64,000 bases of DNA from Proteles cristata cristata. Lineage: Eukaryota > Chordata > Mammalia > Carnivora > Hyaenidae. How positions within the stretch are numbered: position 1 is the stretch's first letter; the number at the start of each line of letters is the position of its first letter. The notes below the pieces were generated by a model. It saw nothing but the letters and a program-made list of their open reading frames with translations, was not told the origin of the DNA and made no database searches. The stretch covers positions 1 to 64,000 of the forward strand of contig JAESUZ010003290.1 in assembly GCA_017311185.1 (NCBI GenBank), in the 5' to 3' direction. Below, piece after piece: positions 35,430-46,625 of this stretch. Both the position numbers and the translations under genes were made by a program.

Positions 35430-35727
35430 TTTGCAGTATCTTTTTGTAAATAAAAATTAATGCAAGGAGTCCATAATGAACAAAATGTCAACATTTTAAG
35501 TACAGAACCCATTGATTGATTAGGATGCGGCAGTGAGGCACTTGCTCTCAGGGTTCTGCAAGTGAACAACTGGATCTGGTCTTTATTTAAAGCTTTGATG
35601 TTTTGTTCATGAGGAGTTGGGGCTCCTGAAGCCATCACGGACTGGTCCCTCTGCCCCAGACTTGTTCCGCAGTGCAGCTATGATTCTCTTTCTGAATTCA
35701 TATTGTCTTTGCAAGACATTTTCTTTT

Positions 35728-35767
35728 TTTTCTTATTATTTTTTTAAAAGTTTATTTATTTTGAGAC

Positions 35768-35804
<37 letters not shown>

Positions 35805-35987
35805 ATGCATGCGAGAGAGAGCACATGAGCAGGGGAGGAACAGAGAGAAAGGGAGAGAGAGAGCCAAGCAGGCTCTGTGCTGTCCAGGCAGAATCTGATG
35901 CAGGGCTTGAACTCATGAAGCGTGAGATCATGACCTGAGCTGAAATCAAGAGTTGTACACTTAACTACTGAGCTACCCAGGTGCCCC
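35728..35987 (-). mobile_element. Carnivore SINE, minus strand, long GA tract
   Basis: TTTATTTATTTTGAGACAGA start, a (GA)n tract at about 35773-35803, and a head complement ending GAGCTACCCAGGTGCCCC. TGCAAGACATTTTCTTTT (35710) and TGCAATAAATTTTCTTTT (35988) are the duplication. Confidence 0.94.
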
Positions 35988-36005
35988 TGCAATAAATTTT
36001 CTTTT

Positions 36006-36705
36006 GCTTAATGTGGGTTGAGTGGGCTTCTGTTTCCAGCAGCCAGGAATCCCTAATACAGAAATAAGCATTTGTTTCTTTTCCTTACCAGAGCCCTGTC
36101 AGAGAGTCTTCTAGGTCCAGTCTTCTATTTCAAGCAGTAAAGAGTAGTTTTCTAACAATAATAAGGATATTCTTTTAAAATGTGTTATTTCAAATCCCAT
36201 CAATCTAATGCAATGGTTTTATTTATTTTTATGTTTCCTTATAAGATTTAATCATAGTTTTACATGGTTACAGTGATAATGAACATATAATTTTGTTTTC
36301 TGGGTTTTATTTTTTTTTTGGTGAGCTTCATATGCCTTTTGGTATAGGCAATTCTACTGAGTTTTATATTCCATCTTTTACTTACTAAATCTTATTGTTA
36401 GACTTATAAATTATCTCTAATTTTCCATATAATGCGAAAATGACTATGTTCATCCCCATGGATTTTGTTTCTTCAGTTATTTCTTTAAATTATGGTCCCA
36501 GAAACTGATTCCAGAGCCAAAGACTCTTGTTATACTTCTTAGTATATAATTTGTATCGCCGTATAATTTTTAACAGTACCTAGAATTTATATTGAAAACA
36601 ATAGAATTTGAACCAAAAGAAAAGAAAAACCTAACATGTAAGCTACCTCATTTTAAATTTCAGTAGGAGTGGAGGAAGTAATTATCTTTAAAATTTGATT
36701 TACTT
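36006..36705. other. AT-rich unassigned stretch
   Basis: No repeat or exon placed. It could hold degraded LINE-1. Confidence 0.45.
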
Positions 36706-36720
36706 ATATCATTCAGTTTT

Positions 36721-36929
36721 TAAATTTTTTAATGTTTATTTATTTTTGAGAGAGAGACAGAGCGCGCAAGCAAAGGAAGGACAGAGAGGGAGACACCGAA
36801 TCCAAAGCAGGCTCAATGCTCTGAGCTGTCAGCACAGAACCTGACATGGGTCTCGAACCCACAAACTGTGAGATCATGATCTCAGCCAAAGTGGGCCGCT
36901 TAACTGACTGAGCCACCCAGTCACCCCTG
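36721..36929 (-). mobile_element. Carnivore SINE, minus strand
   Basis: TTAATGTTTATTTATTTTTGAGAG start and GAGCCACCCAGTCACCCC head complement. A perfect duplication ATATCATTCAGTTTT lies at 36706-36720 and 36930-36944. Confidence 0.96.
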
Positions 36930-36944
36930 ATATCATTCAGTTTT

Positions 36945-37361
36945 AAAATTCAGCCCTGGGTATATTTTTACCTCTCACTTGGAAGATAGCCTTATGGTTG
37001 TACCAGTTACTTTTTTTTTTCCCTCTCCAGTTAATTTTGCAAACCAGAGGAGCAATCATATTTTATGGCTTCTTTACAAGAATATACAGTATTCTTGTGA
37101 TAACAAAATGGTCATCAAAGTTGAAAATTTAAATTGGAGCTCTAACATACATGGCGGATATCTGATGCCAAAGTATTTATTTTTAAAAGTAGCAATATTA
37201 ATGTCATCACTACAAGAAAGAATTAAAATCTTCTGTTTCATCTGTGGGCATATGCAGCGATCACACTATTGCCTCTACTACTCAAGAACTAAATATATTC
37301 AAATGAAAATACAGAGACATATTTCACATTCCTGTGAGGTATTTAAGACCACTTAAAACAT
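36945..37361. other. Unassigned stretch with a 125-codon frame
   Basis: The frame at 36979-37356 is open but has no recognisable domain, and base composition is AT-rich throughout. Treated as chance. Confidence 0.4.
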
Positions 37362-37572
37362 GGGGCATCTGGGTGGCTCAGTCGGTGAAGTGTCCAACAT
37401 CAATTCAGGTCATGGTTTCGCAGTTTATGGGTTCGAGCCCTGCATCGGGCTCTGTGCTGACAGCTCAGAGCCTGGAGCCTGTTTCAGATTCTGTGTCTCC
37501 TTCTCTTTCTCTGCTTTTCCTCTGCTCACACTCTGTCTCTCTCTAAAACAAATAAACATTAAAAAAATAGTA
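37362..37572 (+). mobile_element. Carnivore SINE, first of a tandem pair
   Basis: GGGGCATCTGGGTGGCTCAG head, GGGTTCGAGCCCTGCATCGG, CTCTGTGCTGACAGCTCAG, and an AAATAAACATTAAAAAAATA tail that meets the next SINE head. Confidence 0.94.
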
Positions 37573-37573
37573 A

Positions 37574-37790
37574 AGGGGTACCTGGGTGGCTCAGTCGTTC
37601 GGCGACTGACTTCAGCTCAGATCATGATCTCACAGTTAGTGAGTGAGCTCGAGCCCTGCATCAGGCTCTGTGCTGGCAGCTCAGAGCCTAGAGCCTGCTT
37701 CAGATTCTGTGTCTCCCTCTCTCTCTCTCTGTCCCTCCCCCACTCACACTCTGTCTCTCTCTCAAAAATAAATAAATATTTTAAAAATAT
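37574..37790 (+). mobile_element. Carnivore SINE, second of a tandem pair
   Basis: GGGGTACCTGGGTGGCTCAG head, CTCTGTGCTGGCAGCTCAG, and an AAAATAAATAAATATTTT tail. Inserted in or next to the tail of the previous copy, in the same orientation. Together they give the spurious 147-codon frame at 37360-37803. Confidence 0.94.
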
Positions 37791-38058
37791 TTTAAAACAG
37801 TGAGACAAAATTTTTAAAAAGTCCTCAGACCCCAAAAGGCTCCATTTTCCCAGGTTGAGTCAATAACTGAACTAGTGGTTAAGCGAATATTCCTTCTATA
37901 TGGGCCATTTTCTCTCTAGAAAAGAATCTGTTGATACTCCCCCGCTCCCAAACCAGTGTCTCAAAGCATTAAACTCATTCTCAACGTGGCTAAATAAGAC
38001 AGAGAGAGAAAGCTCAAATGTGATCCTTGAGAGGTCAACATTTTAAAAGAAAATCTGG

Positions 38059-38249
38059 GGGGTGCCTAGGTGGCTCAGTCGGTTAGGCATCTGACTTCAG
38101 CTCAAGTCATGATCTTGTGGTTCGTGAGTTCGAGCCCCATGTTGGGCTCTGTGCTGACAGCTCAGAGCCTGGAGCCTGCTTCAGATTCTGTGTTTCCCTC
38201 TCTCTTTGATCCTCCTCTGCTCGCACTCTGTCTCTCTCACTCAAAAAAA
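38059..38249 (+). mobile_element. Carnivore SINE
   Basis: GGGGTGCCTAGGTGGCTCAG head, GAGTTCGAGCCCCATG, and a CTCAAAAAAAAAA tail without AAATAAAT units. AAAATCTGG duplication near 38050 and at 38250-38258. Confidence 0.94.
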
Positions 38250-38469
38250 AAAATCTGGTTCTGACTATATCAATATATGGAAATACTTTCATCAGCCAAA
38301 GTGTTAAGTCAACAGCTTCAAAGTCCAAGCTACCTTTCAAAAGGAGGATTTTCTGGAAATAGGAAGCAAATGAAAAGAAGAAACTTGGGTGGATCACCTT
38401 GGCTAAGGCTGACTAGGAAAATTTATTCCTAAAAAAGATAACTCTGGAGATAAACAGTGCCTTGATATT

Positions 38470-38590
38470 CACCTATAAAATACCCCTTCGTCTCATAGAT
38501 GAAGAACCAAAGGCTTCACAGCTTGCTCAAAGTCAAATGGCTAGGTCATTCCAACAAGGCTACACTTGAACTCTTCGGAATTCTGTGCAC
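38470..38590 (-). mobile_element. MIR fragment
   Basis: 'ctcatagatgaagaaccaaa', 'cagcttgctcaaagtcaaat' fits the MIR core in reverse complement. Confidence 0.45.
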
Positions 38591-39534
38591 CATGACTTCA
38601 TTTTACTACCATGTCACTGACAATAATGCTTTTCCAGTCCCTCCATTCTAGTCCCTCTTCCTCCCATGCTAGCCACATCTGTGTCTTGGGAACCAAGTAG
38701 GGGAGTTTTAATTCCAGGTAAATCCATGGTCATTGGGCTGCTGATACTGAGCAACACTGTAAATACTCTTCCAACCCACAAATTCTTTCTCTGTTCCATT
38801 AGGCTGGGACCTCCACCACAGTTCACCAACTCAGTCCCTGTTTCTGTTCAGATTCTCCAGAAAACATTGAATGGGCTCCATCTAGCTTACAGTTGCATTC
38901 TTTTCGGATTAAGTGTGTGTCTTGGTTTCTTCCAAACGGGCTGAACATCAGTTTCAAAGGATGGGCAGCTGTCTGGATAGGTGGTCTAAATGCTATGTGT
39001 CCTACAATTGAATATCGTCTTGGAGTGCAGTACTTTGAAACAATTCATTCAGGTGTTTCCACAAAGCAACTTTCAAGAAAGGGCTACTTTCAGAAGAATG
39101 GGCAGCATTAAGGGACCAGACGAGAAATGTTAAAGCATCTTGAGTTTGGCAACAGTGGGGAGCTGCTGTCACTGAGGCCACTGTGGAAAATGGAGGTAAT
39201 AGTTATATATCATGGTGAAAGATGGTGTCTGGGAGAAAGAGCTGCCTGACAAAGTTGCAGCCATGGAGGATACTGATAGTGCCAGAGATACTGTGCTGAA
39301 GCAGGGAGGGCAAGAGGAAGAAATACTCCTGCCTCTCTCTCTCTCTCTCTCTCACCATCCTCCTTTTCCTGCTGGTCTCTCATTGGCCAAGCCCAAAGGG
39401 GAGTCAGCCAACCAAAGAGCCGAGGGTGTGGTTTGTCAGGCTCAGCCTCTAGGGGCACAGAGCAGAGCAGAGAATGGATTGGGCAATAAAAAGAAAAATA
39501 TTAGCAGCTCTTTGTCTATAAGTCTTCTCATATA
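38591..39534. other. Unassigned stretch
   Basis: Unique. A short (CT)n lies at about 39334-39353. Overlapping frames up to 107 codons (39212-39535) include the CT tract and are not convincing. Confidence 0.45.
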
Positions 39535-39685
39535 ATATTCAAAATAGTTCACTGAACAGTTGAGGAAACTGAGCTAACTTCACAAGGTACATCAAATCTT
39601 TTCTGAAATAAGATAGGTAAGATCAGTAAATTTGCTCATGGTCACAGAGCTAGTGTGTCATTGGGATGTGAACACATCTGTTTCT
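39535..39685 (-). mobile_element. MIR fragment
   Basis: 'cagttgaggaaactgagcta', 'gctcatggtcacagagctag' and 'gggatgtgaacac' follow the MIR reverse complement. Confidence 0.5.
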
Positions 39686-39687
39686 TT

Positions 39688-39880
39688 TTATAAAAAAATT
39701 TTAAATGTTTATTTTTGAGAGGGGTGAGGGGCAGAGAGAGAGGGAGACACAGAATCTGAAGCAGGCTCCAGGGTCTGAGCTGTCAGCACAGAGCCTGATG
39801 TGGGGCTCAAACTTACAAACTGGGAGATCATGATCTGAGCTGAAGTCAGATGCTTAACTCATTGAGCCCCCCAGGTGCCC
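39688..39880 (-). mobile_element. Carnivore SINE, minus strand
   Basis: AAATGTTTATTTTTGAGAGG start, GAAGCAGGCTCCAGGGTCTG, and a head complement ending CCCCCCAGGTGCCC. CTGTTTC flanks it near 39678 and 39881. Confidence 0.93.
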
Positions 39881-39914
39881 CTGTTTCACCCTAAAGATCA
39901 TAGCAGTATCGAAC

Positions 39915-40260
39915 AGCATGTGTACAGGTGGTATTCAGGCACTGTGCTCAGATAATCACAATCTTTAGCACATTCAATCTTTACAAGAGCTCTGAAGCCT
40001 GAATTCCATCACTCCTTGAGGGTGCCAGGCTTGGGGTGCTCCATTTTCAGGAGTCTCTTGTAGGTATGAACAATCATGAGATGTCTTCCTCTATGAAATA
40101 ATGATTCAAAGTGACATTTTCCCCTAATCCTTAGAACTAGCCCACAATGCAGGTGCTGTCCCCATCTTACAGATGGTGCAATTCAGGTTGGATAGGCATG
40201 TAGCTCAAAACACCCACAGGATACTAAGTCACAGCCGGTGTTTGAGCCACTATAGACTGA
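39915..40260 (-). mobile_element. Possible MIR relic
   Basis: 'cacattcaatctttacaaga' and 'ccccatcttacagatggtgc' fit MIR in reverse complement with gaps. Confidence 0.4.
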
Positions 40261-41594
40261 CTGTAACATCTGCCTTCTTTGCCTTAATTCCCACACCACA
40301 CTTTCTCATCTACTTTGAAATCAATTAAAGAGCTTGAAAAGAAACCTAATAATTTGTTCCTGAGAGTCAGCATGGGTCCAATATTTTGCCCCTTTGGCCA
40401 TCCCTGTCTCCTTATTCAGAAATGTAGAATGAAACCCCCTTGTCTCTTTTTGTCCTCTGTTGGAACAGGGCAATTGGAAAAAGTAAATGAAAGACTGACT
40501 GAATGAATGAATGAATGAACAAATGAATGAATGAATAAGTATATAGCATATATAGTCTCATTCTGACTCTATGAAATCCATACTTTAAGCTCTTTATTGT
40601 GTCATTAAAACCCTGGGCGAGGTGATTATTCCCGTTTTACTGAAAATCAGGTCACTGGAAGATGAAAGCTGCATGATTCTTAATTTAGTTTTCCTCGTGC
40701 TTTGCAAGTTGACTCCACTAGCCTTTCGGATGGTGGGAGCCAAAAAGGCCTGCAGCAGATATTTAATAGACATATTTATTTGGTGTGTCGGGAGCTGGAA
40801 AGAACCCTTTGAGGGTTTATAATCTGAGAAGTGGATGTTAAATCCCGTAAACTAATGGGGCCGTGCAACTGGTCCAGGGTCAAATGGCCAGCGCTCAAGA
40901 TGCTGAGTCCCTTCCCCTTGACAGAAGAATGGTCCACTTTTGGCAGGGAGATTGTCCTCTTAACTGAGCATTCAGATTTGGGAGGGTGTATACGAAGCCA
41001 TGAGGGAGGAATGGAAGATGGGCTTGGCCAGCGGTATCACCTGGACCCATTCTGGTGACCAGGAGGGTGACCAATGGGCACCTTTATTCATGGGCAGGTA
41101 CTGCTATCAGGGTAGTGCTTCTTTAACTTCACGTGTATATCATTCACCTGATGATGTTGGAAAAATGCTAATTTTCACTCCGTAAGTCTGGGGTGGGGCC
41201 TGAATTCCTTCATTTCTTACAAGTTCCCAGCTGGTGGCTGACATTGCTGGTCCAAGGACCTAGGACAGCAAGGTCCTAGGATACGCATTCATCTTATTGC
41301 TGTAGCATTCTCATTATTAGGTCAGTGACTTATAAGTACCTTTACTTGCGGTGGCTAATCTTATACAAGAGCATTTAATATCATGGAAGGTACTGTCGTT
41401 GTCACTGTACTCATGTTGCAGTCCTCACTGTTATTGTTGCTATTGTTGAGGATCTCAATCAGGGCAAAATGCTTGCAAGCGCCAGAAACTAGTTCAGAGG
41501 CTCAAATAAAAGAATTTATTGTCAGATACAGACAAACCCCTTAGAACCTAATTATAGCCCTATGAGGACTAGAGCTAGAAAGAGCAATTTCTCT
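40261..41594. other. Unassigned stretch with a tetranucleotide repeat
   Basis: A (GAAT)n microsatellite with one interruption (GAACAAAT) lies at 40499-40537. The rest is unique, with no credible exon. Imperfect direct repeats AAGGACCTAGGAC and AAGGTCCTAGGAT occur at about 41254-41282. Confidence 0.5.
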
Positions 41595-41790
41595 GGGGCA
41601 CCTGGGTGGCTCAGTCACTTACGTGTCCGACTTTGAACTCGGCTCAAGTCATGATGTCACATTTTGTGAGACTGTGCTCTGCACTATCAGCTTGGGATCC
41701 TCTCTCTCCCTCTCTCTCTCTGCCCCTCCCTTGCTTGCTCTTGCACTCTCTCTCTCTCAAAAAAATAAGTGAATATTAAAACAGAGAAAG
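41595..41790 (+). mobile_element. Carnivore SINE
   Basis: GGGGCACCTGGGTGGCTCAG head, a shortened middle (CTGTGCTCTGCACTATCAGC), a CT-rich part and an AAAAAAATAAGTGAATATTA tail. An 18-bp near-perfect duplication (AGAAAGAGCAATTTCTCT, one mismatch) lies at 41577-41594 and 41791-41808. Confidence 0.95.
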
Positions 41791-41808
41791 AGAAAGAGCA
41801 GTTTCTCT

Positions 41809-43089
41809 ATCTTTGCTTCCTGTTGCACATCTGCTCATTTAACTGCATGCACACAGCGGTCAAGGCTGCCTACCAATTGTACCCTTAGTACCTGAGTCTG
41901 CACAACCTAAAAGCTTACCCACCCACTCACAGCTAACTGCACCCAGAAAACCCCAATTCCACATTCCCAGGCATTCATTAATCTAGATATGGTCTGGGGT
42001 CCATCCTGGGTCCAATGCCGAGAAGGTATAGGCAAGATGTCATTGCCAAGGCTGCTAAGAACGAGGGCTCAGGAAGTGGTTTGAGTGAGGAGACATGGTG
42101 GGCCTGTCTATCAAATGTTGATCCTATTACTGTTTTCCTTGTTTAACGAGTGAGGCAGGGGAAGTTCAGAGATTTCCTACTGGGAGAACCAGTAAGTGGT
42201 TGAACTGGAATTCATGTTCACACCTTTCTATGTCCTTCTCTAGGAACTTTCCATTGTGTCACATTCTCTTCACGATTGGATGGGACCTTGCAACAGGTCT
42301 GTTCACCCTTTAGGAAATCTCCTTCTTTGGTTTAGCCTGTCTTGGCTGTAGGAGAGTTGTCCCTGGGGAGGTGGGTATAGCCCCTGCTTTCAGGCTCCTC
42401 TCAACTCAGCCCCTGCATGTGTATCCTGAAGTTCCACTTGCAAAGCCAGCCTTGAAGAGGGTGAAAAACTCGAGGGTTATTTTCTGGGTCCCGGCCCGAG
42501 GGTGGTCCACCCATACCTACATGGCTCCCATATGGTCATCAAGCACAAGCTCTTGATGTCTTTCAAGTCACATCCTGGATGTTGTTTTTATCCCCTGCCC
42601 TCTCGCTTCCTGTTAGAGACCTGCACATGCTTTATTCTGTACCCTCCTTAGCCTCTGTTGACTGTGGGCACACCTAGAGACTGTACCTTGCTTTCCAGCT
42701 TTCCCAATGTCCAGCCTACCTAAAGTCCATCATCACTTCTCTATGATGCAGGGATTCAAGATGACACCCCTAGCCGTGACCTTGCTAACCCTGCATAGGT
42801 GGACGTTATGGATCCCCTCTGTGGTACTCCCAGGATCTGCTGTGTGCCCAGCAGAGTACTTAGTGCATGCTTTCCGAGTGTATGGAAGCTTGGGCAGAAA
42901 CTCAGGTGGTGGGACTGGGCTGGCTGATTGAGGAAAGGGGCAGTGGGCCACCGGGTAGGTTTTACCCCTGGTTAGGGAAGAAGTGATAGTGATAACCTGC
43001 CCGTGATTTTGACAAGAAGATAGGAAGTAGAAAGACTACAGGGAACATGATGTGGAAATGGATTGTTACCTGTAACCTGAACCTGGTGG
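41809..43089. other. Unassigned stretch
   Basis: Unique, apart from a MIR-like piece at about 42140-42230 ('aacgagtgaggcaggggaag' and 'agtggttgaactggaattca'). No exon supported. Confidence 0.45.
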
Positions 43090-43255
43090 TAAAGAAGCTC
43101 AACTTGGACCCTGGGAAGCATGGTCTGAAATCGGCCATGTAGTTCTCCTTCTCTCAACATTAATGTCCTCATCGGTACAGTGGAGGTGATCATACTTGTT
43201 TAGGATGTTGTGAGGACTAACTCATAAGTGCTGTGCACACCGATGGCTATTTTTA
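43090..43255 (+). mobile_element. MIR 3' part
   Basis: 'attaatgtcctcatcggtac', 'aggatgttgtgaggactaac' and 'aagtgctgtgcac' follow MIR in sense. Confidence 0.5.
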
Positions 43256-43309
43256 TTACAAAATTTAAAAACTGTAAAGACAGCACGATTATTATTATTA
43301 TGGGGAGAC

Positions 43310-43725
43310 AATGCATTATCGTTTAATAGAAGGGCCATACCATCTGGAATCGGAAAACCTTGACTTTGGATCCCAACCACACACCTACAACTACAGTTTG
43401 GGTGTATCTTTCACATCCTTGAACCCCATTTAAAAAATCGGTTCTTGGGGCGCCTGGGTGGCTTAGTCAGTTAAGCGTCCGACTTTCGCTTAGGTCATGA
43501 TCTCGCGGTTCGTGGGTTCGAGCCCCGCGTCTGGCTCTGTGCTGACTGCTAGCTCAGAGCCTGGAGCCTGTTTCAGTCTGTGACTCCCTCTCTCTCTGAC
43601 CCTCCCCTGCTCATGCTGTCTTTCTCTCTCTCCTAGAAATATATAAAACATTTAAAAAAATTAAAAAAAAAATCGGTTCTTGCCTAATGGAGACAGGAAG
43701 GATTAAATGAGGTAATGCATGACCA
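43310..43725 (+). mobile_element. MIR split by a SINE
   Basis: The 5' part ('accatctggaatcggaaaac', 'ccttgactttggatcccaac') and the 3' part after the SINE ('ggaaggattaaatgaggtaa') form one MIR in sense. Confidence 0.6.
43447..43666 (+). mobile_element. Young carnivore SINE, CCTAG subfamily
   Basis: GGGGCGCCTGGGTGGCTTAG head, GGGTTCGAGCCCCGCGTCTG, a CTGACTGCTAGCTCAGAGCC body and a CCTAGAAATATATAAAAC tail. A perfect 15-bp duplication AAAAAATCGGTTCTT lies at 43432-43446 and 43667-43681. Confidence 0.97.
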
Positions 43726-44989
43726 CACAGTAATTAAAAATGGAAAATGCGATGCTAGAGTTAAGTTTTTCCTATCCTGTGACTATGGGACTGGCTTAGA
43801 CAAAAATTGAAGAGAGAAGATTGTAACCCTTCAGGTATATGATAACACTTCAAAGAAAAATAGACATTTCTAAAAGAAGGCGAAGGAAAGTTGTGGCTAA
43901 CAATGGCCCCAATTTGCTTAGCGATTATCTTCTTAAGTGTAAATGCTAGTGCCACCAGCAAAACATCACACCCTTTGTTAATTGTAACTTGAGTGGTCTC
44001 CTAAGGGGCCTCTCTCCCGCACTCCTTTCAAACAGTGTGTTTGCCTGTGTTTGTCTCTCCATCCTTTGAAAAGACAGTTAAAAAAAAAAAAAAAGACCCA
44101 CCAAAGGAAAATGGAGTACCTTTCAACTCTTTTCTCACTTTCTACTTCTTAAGTTTCATTGAACATTAAAAGTTTTTATGGGTAGCAAGGAAAGGCATTT
44201 TGCCACTTGAAGCTAAGGTGTGATTCAAATTATAGGACAGCCAAGTCCATATCCAAAGTGGTATTTAGTGAGTTTCACACATACCTTTTTTTTTCTTTCT
44301 TTCTTTCTTTCTTTCTTTTTTTTTAACAGGACATTTGCACTGGCGCGGGGATGGGGAGTTTGGGGGGCAGCGAAAAAGTGACAGCAGCTCTCTGGGGACT
44401 TGCTCCTGCAGCCTTGGTGTGGTCATCACAGGCAGACTGCCGCTGGTTCTTTCCTTTGATTCCTTTCCTTCATGCCTTCCGGAACACCTGCAGTATGCTT
44501 TTCCACGACTCGGCGTGAGGCCACTTGCCTCCGGACGCTCCCACCTGGACAGGTAGAGGTGACTGGCCTTGGGAAGTGCCCCGCGGGCCTGCCTCAGTGG
44601 GCACATTCAGTGTTGGTGTTCAACTGTCTGTGGGGTTGCGTGCGAGGTCTTGGCATTTTAATTGTAGTGTTGTCTCGGCATTCTGTGCTACGTTGGGTGA
44701 AAAGCAACCATGTCCAGGTTGAAATGGGGACAGTTGTCGTCAATGCCGGCAAGACTTTGCTTGTGAAAGCCCCAGACAGCTTCTGTTTTTCAAAGGATAA
44801 GAACAAACGAACAGGCAGAATTGCTTCATTATTTAGTAGAGAAGGTAGGCAGAATTATTGACACCCAGATTACATTTTTAAAAATCCCATAGATTTGAGG
44901 GCTATGAACTAATTAATACCCACAAAGTCATGCACTGAAGAGTTGAAGACGTGTGAACCTGCCCTCTCTTTCTTCTTGGAAGCAATATC
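43726..44989. other. Unassigned stretch
   Basis: A (TTTC)n tract lies at 44294-44317 within a T-rich run, and an A14 run near 44082. Frames at 44265-44861 overlap on both strands, and part comes from the TTTC tract. The stretch right of 44328 is GC-richer but I could not place it. Confidence 0.45.
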
Positions 44990-46400
44990 TTCTTGCCCAG
45001 GGCATAACCATCGAGTTAATCTTGTCAATAATTCTGAAGGTGTTCTTTTTTTTTTTTTTTTTTAATGGGAGGGCTGATTTATCTTGTTTGATTTTTTTTT
45101 TTAACATTTGTCAAATTAGCTAGATAATCACCTAATTGGTACTTTTCACAAGCAGATCCAACTTGGATGTCGAAGAAATTAAAAAATGATTTCTCTTGCC
45201 AATTAGAACAGAAAGCAGTCTTCACCCACCCACTTCTGAATCTATTACAGTCTACAAATGGGGAATCTAGAAGACAGGGGTGTGTGGGAGGAACCTGATG
45301 AGAAAGTTTTTCTTTTTATATTTAGCTCAAAACCATCGCCACAGAGGCAAAGTGGCCCGTTTGGTTCAACTACTAATAAAATGCTTTATAGAATTGATAA
45401 TAAAATCCCCCCCAAAGTCTATTTACACATATTTCCATGGCACTAAAAGACACAGGAGACAAATTATGTTTTAAACTCGCCAGAGAAACCTCTTCTTCCC
45501 TTCAAGTCAAGCAAATGTGACTTGACTTCTCTCATAAATTCAAGAACAAAAAGTTATAAATTGAACATATGAAGGACATTGCCTTCTTTAAAGTGATGTC
45601 TCCTTGCCTTAATGGATTTAGCTGTGGCAGGGAGTCAGAGTAAAGCTGTCTTAACTAAATCTTTGACTGATTATGCATTTTTTCCCTATTCATACAAGAT
45701 AGATTCATCATCCCAATTTGTCAAGCTGGCGAAGTTCCAATTAATTACACCCAGCAAACCTCCGCTTGCGCTCTGCCCGTGTCAGGCCTAATCTAGTGCC
45801 TCATTTGCCGGCGGCCCAATGAAGAGGTATCAGAGGTGTTGTTCTTCTGGTACTTACGGTGATGGATGCCCCCGGCGGCACGGCCGGCGGCGGTGGCAGA
45901 GCGGTGGACGCCTCTCTCCTCTGAGCCCGAGGACTCGCGGCTCCTGCACTAATTTGAGGGCTCATCTTGTATAGTGGATGTTGTCGTAAAGTCTATCCTT
46001 CATGGCAGGGCTGAAGGCTTTCCCTGCCGCATGGGCTGTTTACACACCAACCCGGGTTCTGCATTTGTCAGATTTGTCCTTGCAAAACAGGAAGAAAAAA
46101 AAAAGAGCGAGAGAAGGCAACTTGTTCTGAGCTGAGTTTTTGAGCTCTTTAGCAGCCGCTGTGGTCCGCAGGGGCAAATCACAGGGACCGGCAGGGTGGG
46201 CGCAGGGCGTTTATGAATATCCAGATGTGCTCATGCGTGTGTCTCCATGCTATTTATGGGCGATGCCATGCTCTTTTGATGACGGTGACTTTGCTTTCAT
46301 GCCCTGAGCTTATCCGGCAATGACCTGCTAACAAATATTATTTATTAAGCATGGTGGGGCTCGGAGGATATTGCTATGTGATCTCTGGTGCCCATAGGAG
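44990..46400. promoter_or_regulatory. Candidate conserved regulatory block
   Basis: 1.4 kb without any recognisable repeat except a T20 run (45045-45064). It has many ATTA/TAATTA words (e.g. 'aagttccaattaattacacc' near 45735), retained CpGs at 45765-45815 and 45840-45950, and 'tccggcaatgacctgctaac' near 46314. This pattern is typical of developmental enhancers or promoters. It is inference only. Confidence 0.4.
45858..46165 (-). other. Candidate 5' exon with open frame and GTAAGT donor
   Basis: On the minus strand, an ATG at 45965 opens 36 codons (beginning MSPQISAGAASPRAQRREAS and ending in a Pro/Ala-rich part, then GASIT). The frame runs straight to a donor, ACC|GTAAGTAC, with the intron starting at 45857 (phase 0). 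The first 107 bases are CpG-dense. An upstream ATG at 46003 gives a 13-codon uORF whose stop overlaps the main start (ATGA). An in-frame stop lies upstream (45993-45995), so the ATG could be the true start. The 5' end is unknown. I do not recognise the protein, and a non-coding first exon or a plain enhancer is equally possible. Confidence 0.3.
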
Positions 46401-46429
46401 CCCCTGTTCGATGAGCAGCGAGAGCCCTG

Positions 46430-46625
46430 AACAGTGCCAGGAGGCATATTGGCCTAACACCTCCATAGACAATTGTCTTTATCCTCATTTAAGAGGGGAA
46501 AACTTAGCTCAGGGAGTTCGGTGACTTGCACAAAGTTGCGCGACCAGTGAAGTCCGGAGATGGGATTTGAACCAAGGTTTGGGTGATCCTAAGGTTTCAG
46601 CTCTTTTTAGCACGCGGTCGTTTCT
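46430..46625 (-). mobile_element. MIR relic
   Basis: 'tatcctcatttaagagggga', 'ttagctcagggagttcggtg', 'acttgcacaaagttgcgcga' and 'gggatttgaaccaaggtttg' follow the MIR reverse complement. Confidence 0.7.

Noticed and set aside
37360..37803. 147-codon frame
   Set aside because: It runs through two tandem SINEs. The repeated CIGLCADSSEP/CIRLCAGSSEP blocks are the SINE body translated.
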